Shown piece after piece: positions 1 to 7,450 of a stretch of DNA of 14,574 bases; the first letter of the stretch is position 1; each line of letters begins with the position of its first letter. The position numbers and the translations under genes were made by a program. Origin of the DNA: PS1 clade bacterium (GTDB lineage: Bacteria > Pseudomonadota > Alphaproteobacteria > RS24); contig JADHOK010000024.1 of NCBI GenBank assembly GCA_016779015.1, positions 1 through 14,574 on the forward strand, written 5' to 3'. The notes below the pieces were generated by a model that saw only the letters and a program-made list of their open reading frames with translations, did not search any database and had not been told where the DNA came from.

Positions 1-510
1 AATCTCATTCTGCTGATTGTGGGCGGCAATGACACCACCCGTAACTCCATGTCGGCGTCTATCTATGGCTCCAATCTGTTCCCGGCCGAATGGGAAAAAG
101 TGCGCGCCAATCGCGACCTTATCCCCAATACGGTGGCTGAGGTTATTCGCTGGCAAACGCCACTTTCCTACATGCGCCGCCGCGCTCTTGAGGATGTTGA
201 GATGCACGGCAAGACCATCAAAAAAGGCGACAAGATTGCCATGTGGTATGTGTCGGGCAATCGCGATGAGCGCAAATTTGAAAATCCCAATGAGCTGATT
301 TTCGACCGCCAGAACGCCCGCAATCACATCTCTTTCGGTTTTGGTATTCATCGTTGCTTCGGCAACCGTCTGGCCGAATTGCAATTGCAAATCCTGTGGG
401 ATGAAATGCTCAAGCGTTTCTCAAAAGTCGAGATTACCGGTGAACCGACACGCAGCTTGTCGAGCTTCGTTAAAGGCTACACCAAAATGAACGTTATTTG
501 TCGCGACTGA
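1..510 (+). CDS. Cytochrome P450, CYP153-like (5' truncated by window)
   Basis: This is the C-terminal 169 residues of a cytochrome P450; the gene begins upstream of the window. Reading from base 1, codons 8-14 give the I-helix oxygen-activation motif GGNDTTR, codons 47-50 give the K-helix ExxR (EVIR), and codons 112-121 give the heme-binding loop FGFGIHRCFG with the thiolate cysteine at codon 119. The runs EVIRWQTPLSYMRR, SGNRDERKF and ARNHISFGFGIHRC are, from memory, hallmarks of CYP153, bacterial soluble P450s that hydroxylate the terminal carbon of medium-chain alkanes with ferredoxin and ferredoxin reductase partners. No ferredoxin gene is visible here, but it could lie upstream. The stop codon overlaps the next start (TGATG), so the downstream SDR is probably translationally coupled. 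The P450 assignment is near certain; the CYP153 assignment is strong; the substrate is inferred. Confidence 0.93.
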   Translation, partial: NLILLIVGGNDTTRNSMSASIYGSNLFPAEWEKVRANRDLIPNTVAEVIRWQTPLSYMRRRALEDVEMHGKTIKKGDKIAMWYVSGNRDERKFENPNELIFDRQNARNHISFGFGIHRCFGNRLAELQLQILWDEMLKRFSKVEITGEPTRSLSSFVKGYTKMNVICRD

Positions 511-1313
511 TGCTTAACGATTGCAAAGGAAAAGTCGCGCTGGTTACCGGTGCGGCGACTGGGATTGGGCGCTCTTGCGCGCGAGCCTTGGCACAAGCCG
601 GCGCTGTCGTCATCGCCACTGATATTGATCAAAAAGGGGTTGAAGAAACCGCCTCCCTCATCACTGAGGCGGGCGGCACGGCGCGCGCTTTGGTGCAGGA
701 CGTGACGCAAGAGGATGTCTGGCAAGACATTATCAAAAATATCAAAGCCCAAGAAGGCAAGCTGCATGTGCTGGTCAATAATGCCGGTATTGCTGTCGGC
801 GCGTCGATTACCGAAATGTCACTAGATGACTGGCAACGCCAGATCGCGATCAATCTCGATGGGGTTTTTCTAGGCTGTAAACACTCCATTCCGCTGATGA
901 CCGAAAGCGGCTCCGGCTCGATTATCAATATCTCATCCGTGGCCGGTTTGCGCGGCACGCCCGGGCTTAGCGGTTATTGCGCCACCAAAGGTGGGGTGCG
1001 TTTAATGTCGAAAGCCGTGGCGGTTGAATGCGCCAATAATGAATGGCCGGTGCGCTGCAACAGCCTGCATCCGGGCGTTATCGACACTGATATTTGGGGG
1101 CGTGAGATTGCCGGCATCGCCGAGAACAATCCTGACATGGTGGCACCGGGCGGCAATCGCATCGATGTCAATCTGGTGGCTATGGCGGTTCCCGGCGGCA
1201 AACCCGGCCTTCCGGATGATATCGCCAATGGCGTGGTCTATCTCGCTTCCGACGCCTCGTCTTACGTTAACGGCACAGAGCTGGTCATTGATTACGCCAT
1301 GACGGCGCGATAG
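510..1313 (+). CDS. Short-chain dehydrogenase/reductase (classical SDR)
   Basis: A 267-residue NAD(P)-dependent oxidoreductase of the classical SDR family. Visible motifs are the Rossmann glycine motif TGAATGIG (residues 13-20), NNAG (90-93), and the catalytic triad Ser143, Tyr156 and Lys160 in YxxxK (YCATK). The acidic residues after beta-strand 2 (TDID) suggest NAD(H) preference. The C-terminal NGTELVIDYAMTAR resembles the cyclopentanol/hydroxysteroid dehydrogenase type of SDR. I chose ATG at 510 because it shares one base with the P450 stop; an in-frame TTG at 498 would add four residues but has no better ribosome site. No Shine-Dalgarno sequence precedes 510, so coupling to the P450 is likely. 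In this setting it may oxidise the alcohol made by the P450, or another secondary alcohol. The family is certain; the substrate is unknown. Confidence 0.93.
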   Translation: MLNDCKGKVALVTGAATGIGRSCARALAQAGAVVIATDIDQKGVEETASLITEAGGTARALVQDVTQEDVWQDIIKNIKAQEGKLHVLVNNAGIAVGASITEMSLDDWQRQIAINLDGVFLGCKHSIPLMTESGSGSIINISSVAGLRGTPGLSGYCATKGGVRLMSKAVAVECANNEWPVRCNSLHPGVIDTDIWGREIAGIAENNPDMVAPGGNRIDVNLVAMAVPGGKPGLPDDIANGVVYLASDASSYVNGTELVIDYAMTAR

Positions 1314-1349
1314 TCTGACTGCAGTTTTTGATTTTCAGTAGGATTTTGC

Positions 1350-2774
1350 ATGTCTGTTGACGGCATTTTTCCGGCTATGCCGGACGATATTTATCTGACC
1401 GATAAAGGCAAACCCGCTTGCCTTATCCGCGCGCTGACACCGGCAGCCCTTGATGAATGGCGCAAAGGTTTGGCCGGGCCGCATCTGGCGTGGATGGAAA
1501 CGGCGCATTTCACCGCCGCTAGCGGCGAAGTGCTGCTGCTGCCCGATACGGCGGGGGGGCTGGAAGCGGTGCTTTTGGGACTGGGCAAAACGCCCGACCC
1601 GATGGCTTTGGCGGCTTTGCCGAAAAAATTGCCGGCCGGTGCTTACCGCCTCGATGCCGCCGCGCCCGCACAGGTGCGCGCCATGGCGCCGCTGGCTTGG
1701 GCTATGGGGTGTTATCGTTTCGAGCTTTACAAACAAAGTGCGCCCGCGAGCGACTGGCCGCAATTGGTGTTGGATAAAGATACCGACCGCGCTCGTATCG
1801 ACCGCCTCAACCGCGCCGTCTATTCGGCGCGCCATCTCATCAACACGCCGGCCGCCGATATGGGGCCGGAAGCGTTGGAGGCGGTGATGCAAAAACTCGC
1901 CAAGCAGCACAAAGCCGAGCTGAACGTCATCAGCGGCGATGCGCTGCTCGCAGAAAATTATCCGATGATTCACGCCGTCGGGCGCGCCGCCAAACAAGCG
2001 CCGCGTTTTCTCGACCTGACTTGGAACGGGGCGGATGCAGCCGATGCGCCCAGACTGACGCTTATCGGCAAAGGCGTGTGTTTCGATACGGGCGGCCTCA
2101 ATTTGAAGCCCGGCAATTATATGGATTTGATGAAAAAGGATATGGGCGGCGCGGCGCTGGCCATTGCGCTGGCCGATGCGGTGATGGATGCGGGCCTGCC
2201 GGTGCGCTTGCGCCTGATGATAGGCGCGGTGGAAAACGCCATCGGGCCGGATGCGTTTCGCCCCGGCGATGTGCTGGCGAGCCGCAAAGGTTTGACCGTC
2301 GAGATCGGCAATACCGATGCCGAAGGGCGACTGGTGCTGGCCGATATGCTGGCTGAAGCGGATACGCAAAACCCCGATGTGATGATTGATTTCGCGACTT
2401 TGACCGGCGCGGCGCGCGTCGCCATGGGCCCTGAGGTAACGCCGTTTTACACCCATTCCGACGCATTGGCCGAAGGGCTGGCGCGGGCCGCTGCCCAAGA
2501 AAACGACCCGCTTTGGCGGATGCCGCTTTGGGCCGGATATGATGGTTGGCTTGATAGCGATATCGCTGATGTTAATCATATCTCCAGCTCGCCCATGGGC
2601 GGCTCGATTACCGCGGCGCTGTTTCTGTCCCGCTTTGTTGAAACGTGCCCCGACTGGGTGCATTTCGACACTTATGCGTGGAACGTGAAAGCCCGCGCCG
2701 GACGCCCGGTCGGCGGCGAGGCGCAAGCCATCCGCGCCGTCTATCATTATTTGGAAGCGCGTTTTGGCGGCTAA
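1350..2774 (+). CDS. M17 family leucyl aminopeptidase
   Basis: A cytoplasmic di-metal aminopeptidase of 474 residues that releases N-terminal residues from peptides. The catalytic C-terminal half carries all metal and active-site residues of the family: Lys241 and Asp246 in GKGVCFDTGG, Lys253 in LKPG, Asp264 in KKDMGG, and Asp323, Glu325 and Arg327 in the M17 signature NTDAEGRLVL. By my alignment these match E. coli PepA K270, D275, K282, D293, D352, E354 and R356 at a constant offset of 29. The N-terminal domain is more divergent and the protein is shorter than PepA (503 residues); it belongs to the shorter form common in alphaproteobacteria. AGGA lies 7 bases before the ATG. It starts 36 bases after the SDR stop and overlaps the NlpC/P60 gene by 11 bases, so these two are one transcript. 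Likely role: turnover of imported or internal peptides. Confidence 0.95.
   Translation: MSVDGIFPAMPDDIYLTDKGKPACLIRALTPAALDEWRKGLAGPHLAWMETAHFTAASGEVLLLPDTAGGLEAVLLGLGKTPDPMALAALPKKLPAGAYRLDAAAPAQVRAMAPLAWAMGCYRFELYKQSAPASDWPQLVLDKDTDRARIDRLNRAVYSARHLINTPAADMGPEALEAVMQKLAKQHKAELNVISGDALLAENYPMIHAVGRAAKQAPRFLDLTWNGADAADAPRLTLIGKGVCFDTGGLNLKPGNYMDLMKKDMGGAALAIALADAVMDAGLPVRLRLMIGAVENAIGPDAFRPGDVLASRKGLTVEIGNTDAEGRLVLADMLAEADTQNPDVMIDFATLTGAARVAMGPEVTPFYTHSDALAEGLARAAAQENDPLWRMPLWAGYDGWLDSDIADVNHISSSPMGGSITAALFLSRFVETCPDWVHFDTYAWNVKARAGRPVGGEAQAIRAVYHYLEARFGG
2753..2766 (+). promoter_or_regulatory. Ribosome binding site deciding a TTG start
   Basis: GGAAG at 2753-2757 stands 6 bases before the TTG at 2764, inside the end of the aminopeptidase gene. 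No in-frame ATG occurs near the expected N-terminus, and the sequence just after this TTG (DPRLNPWRDDLAAAHLRG) looks like the normal N-terminus of alphaproteobacterial NlpC/P60 proteins. The site therefore supports a TTG start and an 11-base overlap. Confidence 0.6.
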
Positions 2775-3687
2775 GCCGAAACCCGATCCGCGTCTCAACC
2801 CGTGGCGCGATGATTTGGCGGCGGCGCATTTGCGCGGCGAAGTCGAAGCCCCAAAATTTGTCGAAGGTGTGGTGAAGCAGGTTACCTCGCCGGTTGCCAC
2901 GCTGCGGCGCAGTCCGGCCGATGGCGCCATGCAGGACACGCAATTGCTATATGGCGAGACGTTTCGCGTCTTTGAGACGAAAAATGGCTGGGCTTGGGGA
3001 CAGGCCGAAAGCGATGATTATGTCGGCTATGTGCCGGATAATGCATTTAATACGGAGGGCGAACCGGTGCAGCCGAGCACCCATTGGCTGACCGCGCTTA
3101 GAAGTTTTGTCTATCGCGATGCCGATATTAAAAGCCGCCCGCTCATGGCGATTTCTTTCGGCGCGCGCTTGGCGGTGACCGCCACCCAGAATAATTTCGC
3201 CGCGCTGGCCGGTGGCGGATTTTTGTACGCGCCGCATATGGCACCGATAGATGCGTTTGAAACCGATCCGGTTGCGGTGGCGCGGCGCTTTATCGGGGCG
3301 CCGTATTTCTGGGGCGGCCGCGAGGCGACCGGTCTCGATTGCTCGGCCCTGGTGCAAGCGGCGTTGATGGCGTGCGGCTTTGCCTGCCCGCGCGATAGCG
3401 ATATGCAAGAAGCCGCTCTCGGTGTCCCCCTGGGTGTCGCCCTCGGAGGCGGGGCCAGTGAAGAGGCCAGTGATGGGGCCAGTGAAGGGGCCAGTGAAGG
3501 GGTCGAGACACTCGCTTATGGCGATATTGTCTTTTGGAAAGGCCATGTCGGTTTTATTTCCGGCGATAATTTACTGCTGCACGCCAACGCGCATCATATG
3601 GCGGTGGCGGAAGAGCCGTTTGACGCAGCTTGCGCGCGCATCAAAGCCGCCGGCGGCGGCGCGGTCACGTCGATCAAGCGTCTTTAG
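2764..3687 (+). CDS. SH3b-NlpC/P60 cysteine peptidase (YkfC-like architecture)
   Basis: A 307-residue papain-like peptidase of the NlpC/P60 family, which cuts D-Glu/diaminopimelate bonds of peptidoglycan stem peptides. Residues about 35-150 form bacterial SH3-like domains, probably two (TSPVATLRRSP onward, with the typical NGWAWGQ and YVGYVP). The catalytic domain follows, with Cys193 in GLDCSALV, His261 in KGHVGFIS and a likely third residue at His273 in LLLHANAHHM. There is no signal peptide or membrane segment, which points to a cytoplasmic enzyme. This plan resembles YkfC/dipeptidyl-peptidase VI enzymes that trim imported murein peptides. Between Cys193 and His261 lies a (Gly-Ala-Ser-Glu)-type insert (residues 230-245) from a DNA tandem repeat. 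The gene is coupled to the aminopeptidase upstream and its stop overlaps the yejF stop. Family certain; murein-recycling role inferred. Confidence 0.92.
   Translation: MAAKPKPDPRLNPWRDDLAAAHLRGEVEAPKFVEGVVKQVTSPVATLRRSPADGAMQDTQLLYGETFRVFETKNGWAWGQAESDDYVGYVPDNAFNTEGEPVQPSTHWLTALRSFVYRDADIKSRPLMAISFGARLAVTATQNNFAALAGGGFLYAPHMAPIDAFETDPVAVARRFIGAPYFWGGREATGLDCSALVQAALMACGFACPRDSDMQEAALGVPLGVALGGGASEEASDGASEGASEGVETLAYGDIVFWKGHVGFISGDNLLLHANAHHMAVAEEPFDAACARIKAAGGGAVTSIKRL
3451..3498 (+). repeat. 12-bp tandem repeat, four in-frame copies
   Basis: Four contiguous 12-base units, ggggccagtgaa with copies 1, 3 and 4 identical and copy 2 differing at two bases (gaggccagtgat), encode (G/E)ASE/D four times (residues 230-245 of the NlpC/P60 protein). 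A fifth, degraded unit may begin at 3499 (ggggtcgag). Because the unit length is a multiple of three, gain or loss of copies would leave the reading frame intact. The repeat falls in the loop between the catalytic cysteine and histidine strands, so it should be surface-exposed. Confidence 0.9.
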
Positions 3688-5276
3688 CCGTCTAAGGCGG
3701 CGGCCAGCAATTCTTGCGTATAGGTCTCGCGCGGTGCGGTGAAAATCTGCTCGGCGGCACCTTCTTCTACACAGACGCCGTTTTGCATCACCATGACGCG
3801 GTGGGACAGCGCGCGCACCACTTTCAAATCATGGCTGATAAATAAATAGGTCAGACCTTTTTCAGCTTGCAGGCGGCGCAACAGGGCGATGATGTGCGCC
3901 TGCACGGAGCGGTCGAGCGCGCTGGTCGGTTCGTCCAGCACGATAAATTGCGGCTCCAAAATAAGCGCGCGGGCAATGGCGATGCGTTGTCGTTGGCCGC
4001 CGGAAAACTCATGCGGATAACGCGCCGCCATTTCGGGGTCGAGCTCGACCTCGCGCATAATGTCGGCAAGGCGCGCGGCCACCGCGTCGCGGTTGAGCTG
4101 CGGCTCGTGCAGTTTCAACCCCTCGGTAATGATATCGCCGACACTCATGCGCGGGGAAAGCGAGCCAAACGGGTCTTGAAAAACGATTTGCATATGTTTG
4201 CGCAGCGTGCGGCGGGCTTTGCGCGAGACGCCGATAATATCGCGCCCGTCAAAGCGCGCTTTGCCGTTGGCCGCTTGCAGCCCCAAAAGCGCGCGTCCCA
4301 AAGTGGTTTTTCCCGAACCGCTTTCGCCGACAATGCCCAGCGTCTCGCCGCGATTGACGGTGAAAGAAATATCGGTGACGGCTTTCACATAATCAGTGGT
4401 GCGGCGCATCAGGCCGGTTTTGACCGGAAACCAGACGCGCAAATTATCGGCCTCAATAAGCGGCTCGGTGGTTTCCAGCGGTGGCGCGGTGCCGCTCGGC
4501 TCGGCATTGATAAGCTGGCGCGTATAGGGGTGCTTTGGGGTGTTGAAAACATCATCCACCGCACCGTCTTCGACAATATCGCCGTGCTGCATCACATAAA
4601 TCCGCTCAGCCATATTCTTGACCACGCCGAGGTCATGGGTGATGAGCAGCACCGCCATGCCGAATTCAGCTTGCAGCTCTTTCAACAAATCGAGGATTTG
4701 TTTTTGAATGGTCACATCGAGGGCGGTTGTCGGCTCGTCGGCGATAAGAAGGTCGGGCTGATTGGCCAGCGCCATGGCAATCATGACGCGCTGTCTTTGC
4801 CCGCCCGATAATTCATGCGGCAGGGCGCTCATGCGTTTTTCAGCATCGGGAATACCGACACGGGTCAGCAGGCGCAATGTCTCAACGCGCGCGGCACTAC
4901 GGCTTAGCCCCTGATGTATTTCAATAATTTCAGATATTTGTTTTTCGATGGAATGCAGCGGATTGAGCGAGGACATCGGCTCTTGGAAAATCATCGAAAT
5001 GCGATTGCCGCGCACCGAACGTATTTCAGCCTCGGGCAGGCCCAATAAATCGGCACCCTCGAACAGCACTTTGCCGCTATCGTGAAACGCCGTCGGATAG
5101 GGCAGCAGCTTGAGGATGGACAATGCGCTGACCGATTTTCCCGAGCCGCTTTCGCCGACCAGACCGACCGTCTCGCCATGGCGGATATGAAACGACACGC
5201 CATTGACGGCGATGGATTTTTGCCCGTCGCTGATAAAGCCGACCGAGAGATTTTCAACTTTGAGGAGGTCTGTCAT
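3684..5276 (-). CDS. yejF: Oligopeptide ABC importer, fused dual ATPase YejF
   Basis: A 530-residue protein with two complete ABC ATPase domains in one chain, the hallmark of YejF (E. coli form about 529 residues). Domain 1 has Walker A GESGSGKS (41-48), signature LSGGQRQR (156-163) and Walker B with Asp180-Glu181. Domain 2 has Walker A GESGSGKT (317-324), signature FSGGQRQR and Walker B with Asp448-Glu449. Both keep the catalytic glutamate, so both sites look active. It powers peptide import through YejB and YejE at the inner membrane. It is the last gene of yejABEF, starting 7 bases after the yejE stop with GAGG ahead of the ATG. Its stop overlaps the convergent NlpC/P60 stop by 4 bases, leaving no room for an intergenic terminator. 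Confidence 0.95.
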   Translation of the reverse strand: MTDLLKVENLSVGFISDGQKSIAVNGVSFHIRHGETVGLVGESGSGKSVSALSILKLLPYPTAFHDSGKVLFEGADLLGLPEAEIRSVRGNRISMIFQEPMSSLNPLHSIEKQISEIIEIHQGLSRSAARVETLRLLTRVGIPDAEKRMSALPHELSGGQRQRVMIAMALANQPDLLIADEPTTALDVTIQKQILDLLKELQAEFGMAVLLITHDLGVVKNMAERIYVMQHGDIVEDGAVDDVFNTPKHPYTRQLINAEPSGTAPPLETTEPLIEADNLRVWFPVKTGLMRRTTDYVKAVTDISFTVNRGETLGIVGESGSGKTTLGRALLGLQAANGKARFDGRDIIGVSRKARRTLRKHMQIVFQDPFGSLSPRMSVGDIITEGLKLHEPQLNRDAVAARLADIMREVELDPEMAARYPHEFSGGQRQRIAIARALILEPQFIVLDEPTSALDRSVQAHIIALLRRLQAEKGLTYLFISHDLKVVRALSHRVMVMQNGVCVEEGAAEQIFTAPRETYTQELLAAALDG

Positions 5277-5283
5277 GCGCGCC

Positions 5284-6336
5284 TCACATCAATGTCTTGC
5301 GCGGGTCAAACGCGTCGCGCACCGCTTCGCCGATAAAAATCAGCAGCGACAGCATGGCGGCAATGGTGAAAAAGCCCGACAGGCCGAGCCACGGGGCTTG
5401 CAAATTGGCTTTGCCCTGGGCCAGCAATTCGCCCAATGAGGGCGAGCCGGGCGGCAGGCCGAAACCGAGAAAATCAAGCGAGGTCAAAGTGGTGATGGAG
5501 GCGTTCAGGATAAACGGCATGAAAGTCAGCGTCGCCACCATGGCATTGGGCAAAAGATGGCGCCGCATAATGGTGGTGTTGGAGACACCCAGCGCGCGCG
5601 CCGCCTCGACATATTCGAAATTACGCGCGCGCAAAAATTCGGCACGCACCACGCCGACCAGTGCCACCCAAGAAAACAAAAGCAGAATGCCAAGCAATAT
5701 CCAAAAGCCCGGCTCGATGACGGCGGCGATGATGATGAGCAGGTATAGCGACGGCACGGATGTCCAAATTTCGATAAAGCGCTGCATCGCCAAATCGGTC
5801 CAGCCGCCGAAATAGCCCTGCACGGCCCCCGCCGCAATGCCGATAATCGACGAAACAATGGTCAGTGCCAGACCGAACAGCACCGAGATACGAAAGCCGT
5901 AAATCAACCGCGCCAGCACATCACGGCCTTGGTCGTCTGTGCCCAGCCAGTTCTCGGCGCTGGGCGGGGCCGGAGCCGGACGGTCAAGATTGAGATTGAT
6001 GGTGTCGTAGCTATAGCGCAGTGGCGGCCAGATGATGAAACCGTCCTTGTCGCCGCGCTCGCCCTCAATCAGCGCCACCACAAAAGGGTCGCGATAATCC
6101 GCCTCGGTGGCGAAATCGCCGCCAAATTCGGTCTCGGCATAGGCCACGAAAACTGGCATATAGAAGCCGCCCTCATGGCGAATGAGCAGCGGTTTATCAT
6201 TGGCCAGAAATTCCGCAAACAGGGTGAGAAAAAACAATATGCCGAACAGCCAGAGCGATACCACGCCGCGCCGATTGGCTTTGAAATTGCGCCAGCGCCG
6301 CTGGTTGAGCGGCGATATGGTGAGCGCTTTGCCCAT
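5284..6336 (-). CDS. yejE: Oligopeptide ABC importer permease YejE
   Basis: A 350-residue inner-membrane permease of the peptide/nickel (DppC/OppC) class. Visible parts are an N-terminal cytoplasmic arm (SPLNQRRWRNFKANRRG), a first membrane helix (WLFGILFFLTLFAEFLA), a periplasmic stretch starting NDKPLLIRHEGGFY as in E. coli YejE, the family motif GTDDQGRDVLARLIYGFR, several further helices, and the cytoplasmic EAA loop (EAARALGVSNTTIMRRHLLPNA) that docks on the ATPase. I chose ATG at 6336 over a longer reading to 6381: it has AAGG 8 bases upstream, begins 4 bases after the yejB stop, and matches the usual YejE N-terminus, whereas the extra 15 residues would lie inside yejB. It acts with YejB as the transmembrane pore. 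Confidence 0.95.
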   Translation of the reverse strand: MGKALTISPLNQRRWRNFKANRRGVVSLWLFGILFFLTLFAEFLANDKPLLIRHEGGFYMPVFVAYAETEFGGDFATEADYRDPFVVALIEGERGDKDGFIIWPPLRYSYDTINLNLDRPAPAPPSAENWLGTDDQGRDVLARLIYGFRISVLFGLALTIVSSIIGIAAGAVQGYFGGWTDLAMQRFIEIWTSVPSLYLLIIIAAVIEPGFWILLGILLLFSWVALVGVVRAEFLRARNFEYVEAARALGVSNTTIMRRHLLPNAMVATLTFMPFILNASITTLTSLDFLGFGLPPGSPSLGELLAQGKANLQAPWLGLSGFFTIAAMLSLLIFIGEAVRDAFDPRKTLM

Positions 6337-6340
6337 CGTG

Positions 6341-7447
6341 CTAGCCTTGCCCCCGCGCTTCAAAATCAATACGCGGGTCAACCCACATATAAGTCAGGTC
6401 GGAAACCAGCGTCACAATGAGGCCGATGAGACCGAAAATATACAAGCTGGCAAAGACCACCGGATAATCGCGATTGATAATGCTCTCGTAAGATAAAAGC
6501 CCCAAACCGTCGAGCGAGAAAATGGTCTCGATGAGCAACGAGCCGGTGAAAAAAGCGCCGATAAAAGCGCCCGGAAAACCGGCAATTACAATCAGCATGG
6601 CGTTGCGAAAAACATGCCCGTAAAGCACGCGGGATTCGTCCAGCCCTTTGGCGCGCGCGGTGACGACATATTGTTTGCGTATCTCGTCGAGAAAGGCATT
6701 TTTGGTCAATAGCGAGGTGGTGGCAAAACCGGCAATGGTCATGGCCAGCACCGGCAGGGTGATGTGCCAGAGATAATCGCCGATTTGGCCAAGCGTGCTC
6801 AGCTCGTCAAAATTATCCGAGGTCAGGCCGCGCAGAGGGAACCAGTCGAAATATGAGCCGCCGGCAAACAGCACAATCAGCATCACCGCGAACAAAAAAC
6901 CCGGTATCGCATAGCCGACAATAATCACCGCGCTGGTCCAGACATCGAAGCGCGTGCCGTCGCGCCGCGCTTTGGCGATGCCCAGTGGGATGGAGATGAG
7001 ATAAGTTAGAAGCGTCGTCCATAGCCCCAAAGTGATGGAGACCGGCAGTTTTTCCATGATTAAATCGACCACCGGAATATCGCGGTAATAGCTCTCGCCG
7101 AAATCAAAGCGCGCATAATCGGCAATCATTTTGAAAAAGCGTTCATGCATTGGCTTGTCAAAGCCGAACTGCGCTTCCAGCTCGGCGATAAATTCCGGAT
7201 CGAGACCTTGCGCGCCGCGATAACGCGAATTGACCGCCGCTTGGGTCGCCGCATTGGCGTTCATCGCGCCGCTATCTTGGGTGCTGGTAAAGCGTGACGT
7301 TGCGCCGACATCATGGCCCTGCAATTGCGCAATCACCCGCTCCACCGGCCCGCCCGGTGCGAATTGCACAATCGCGAAGCTGATGGCCATAATGCCGAAA
7401 ATGGTCGGCACCATGAGCAAAAGACGGCGGAGAATATAGGCGGCCAT
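6341..7447 (-). CDS. yejB: Oligopeptide ABC importer permease YejB
   Basis: A 368-residue permease of the DppB/OppB class (E. coli YejB about 364). It starts with the class-typical arm and helix MAAYILRRLLLMVPTIFGIM, then FAPGGPVE, a long periplasmic segment of about 100 residues, and about five more membrane helices. The EAA-type coupling loop is visible around EIRKQYVVTARAKGLDESRV, and the C-terminus has the usual YMWVDPRIDF. It forms the membrane channel with YejE. The ATG lies 3 bases beyond the yejA stop, so translation is probably coupled. In E. coli this transporter imports microcin C and peptides; in Agrobacterium the homologous YejBEF imports muropeptides with its own binding protein. 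Confidence 0.95.
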   Translation of the reverse strand: MAAYILRRLLLMVPTIFGIMAISFAIVQFAPGGPVERVIAQLQGHDVGATSRFTSTQDSGAMNANAATQAAVNSRYRGAQGLDPEFIAELEAQFGFDKPMHERFFKMIADYARFDFGESYYRDIPVVDLIMEKLPVSITLGLWTTLLTYLISIPLGIAKARRDGTRFDVWTSAVIIVGYAIPGFLFAVMLIVLFAGGSYFDWFPLRGLTSDNFDELSTLGQIGDYLWHITLPVLAMTIAGFATTSLLTKNAFLDEIRKQYVVTARAKGLDESRVLYGHVFRNAMLIVIAGFPGAFIGAFFTGSLLIETIFSLDGLGLLSYESIINRDYPVVFASLYIFGLIGLIVTLVSDLTYMWVDPRIDFEARGQG

Positions 7448-7450
7448 AGA

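Noticed and set aside
1314..1349. actgcagt palindrome followed by T-run as a terminator after the SDR gene
   Set aside because: The 8-base palindrome (1317-1324) has no loop space and cannot form a stable hairpin. The gap is short and the next gene has the same direction, so read-through is more likely.
1335..2939. Long open frame (534 codons) on the minus strand opposite the aminopeptidase
   Set aside because: It lies antisense to a gene with every M17 active-site residue. Its translation is rich in Arg, His and Gln without any recognisable motif, as expected from the mirror of GC-rich codons.
3451..3498. Tandem repeat as a CRISPR-like array
   Set aside because: Units are contiguous, 12 bases long and in frame inside a peptidase gene, with no spacers.
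3867..4811. 314-codon plus-strand open frame opposite yejF
   Set aside because: It is the shadow of the two conserved ATPase domains; its translation shows no family resemblance and it has no ribosome site I would trust.
6337..6381. Longer yejE with 15 extra N-terminal residues
   Set aside because: The extra part would overlap yejB by 41 bases, lacks a good ribosome site and is not seen in YejE proteins; ATG at 6336 fits better.
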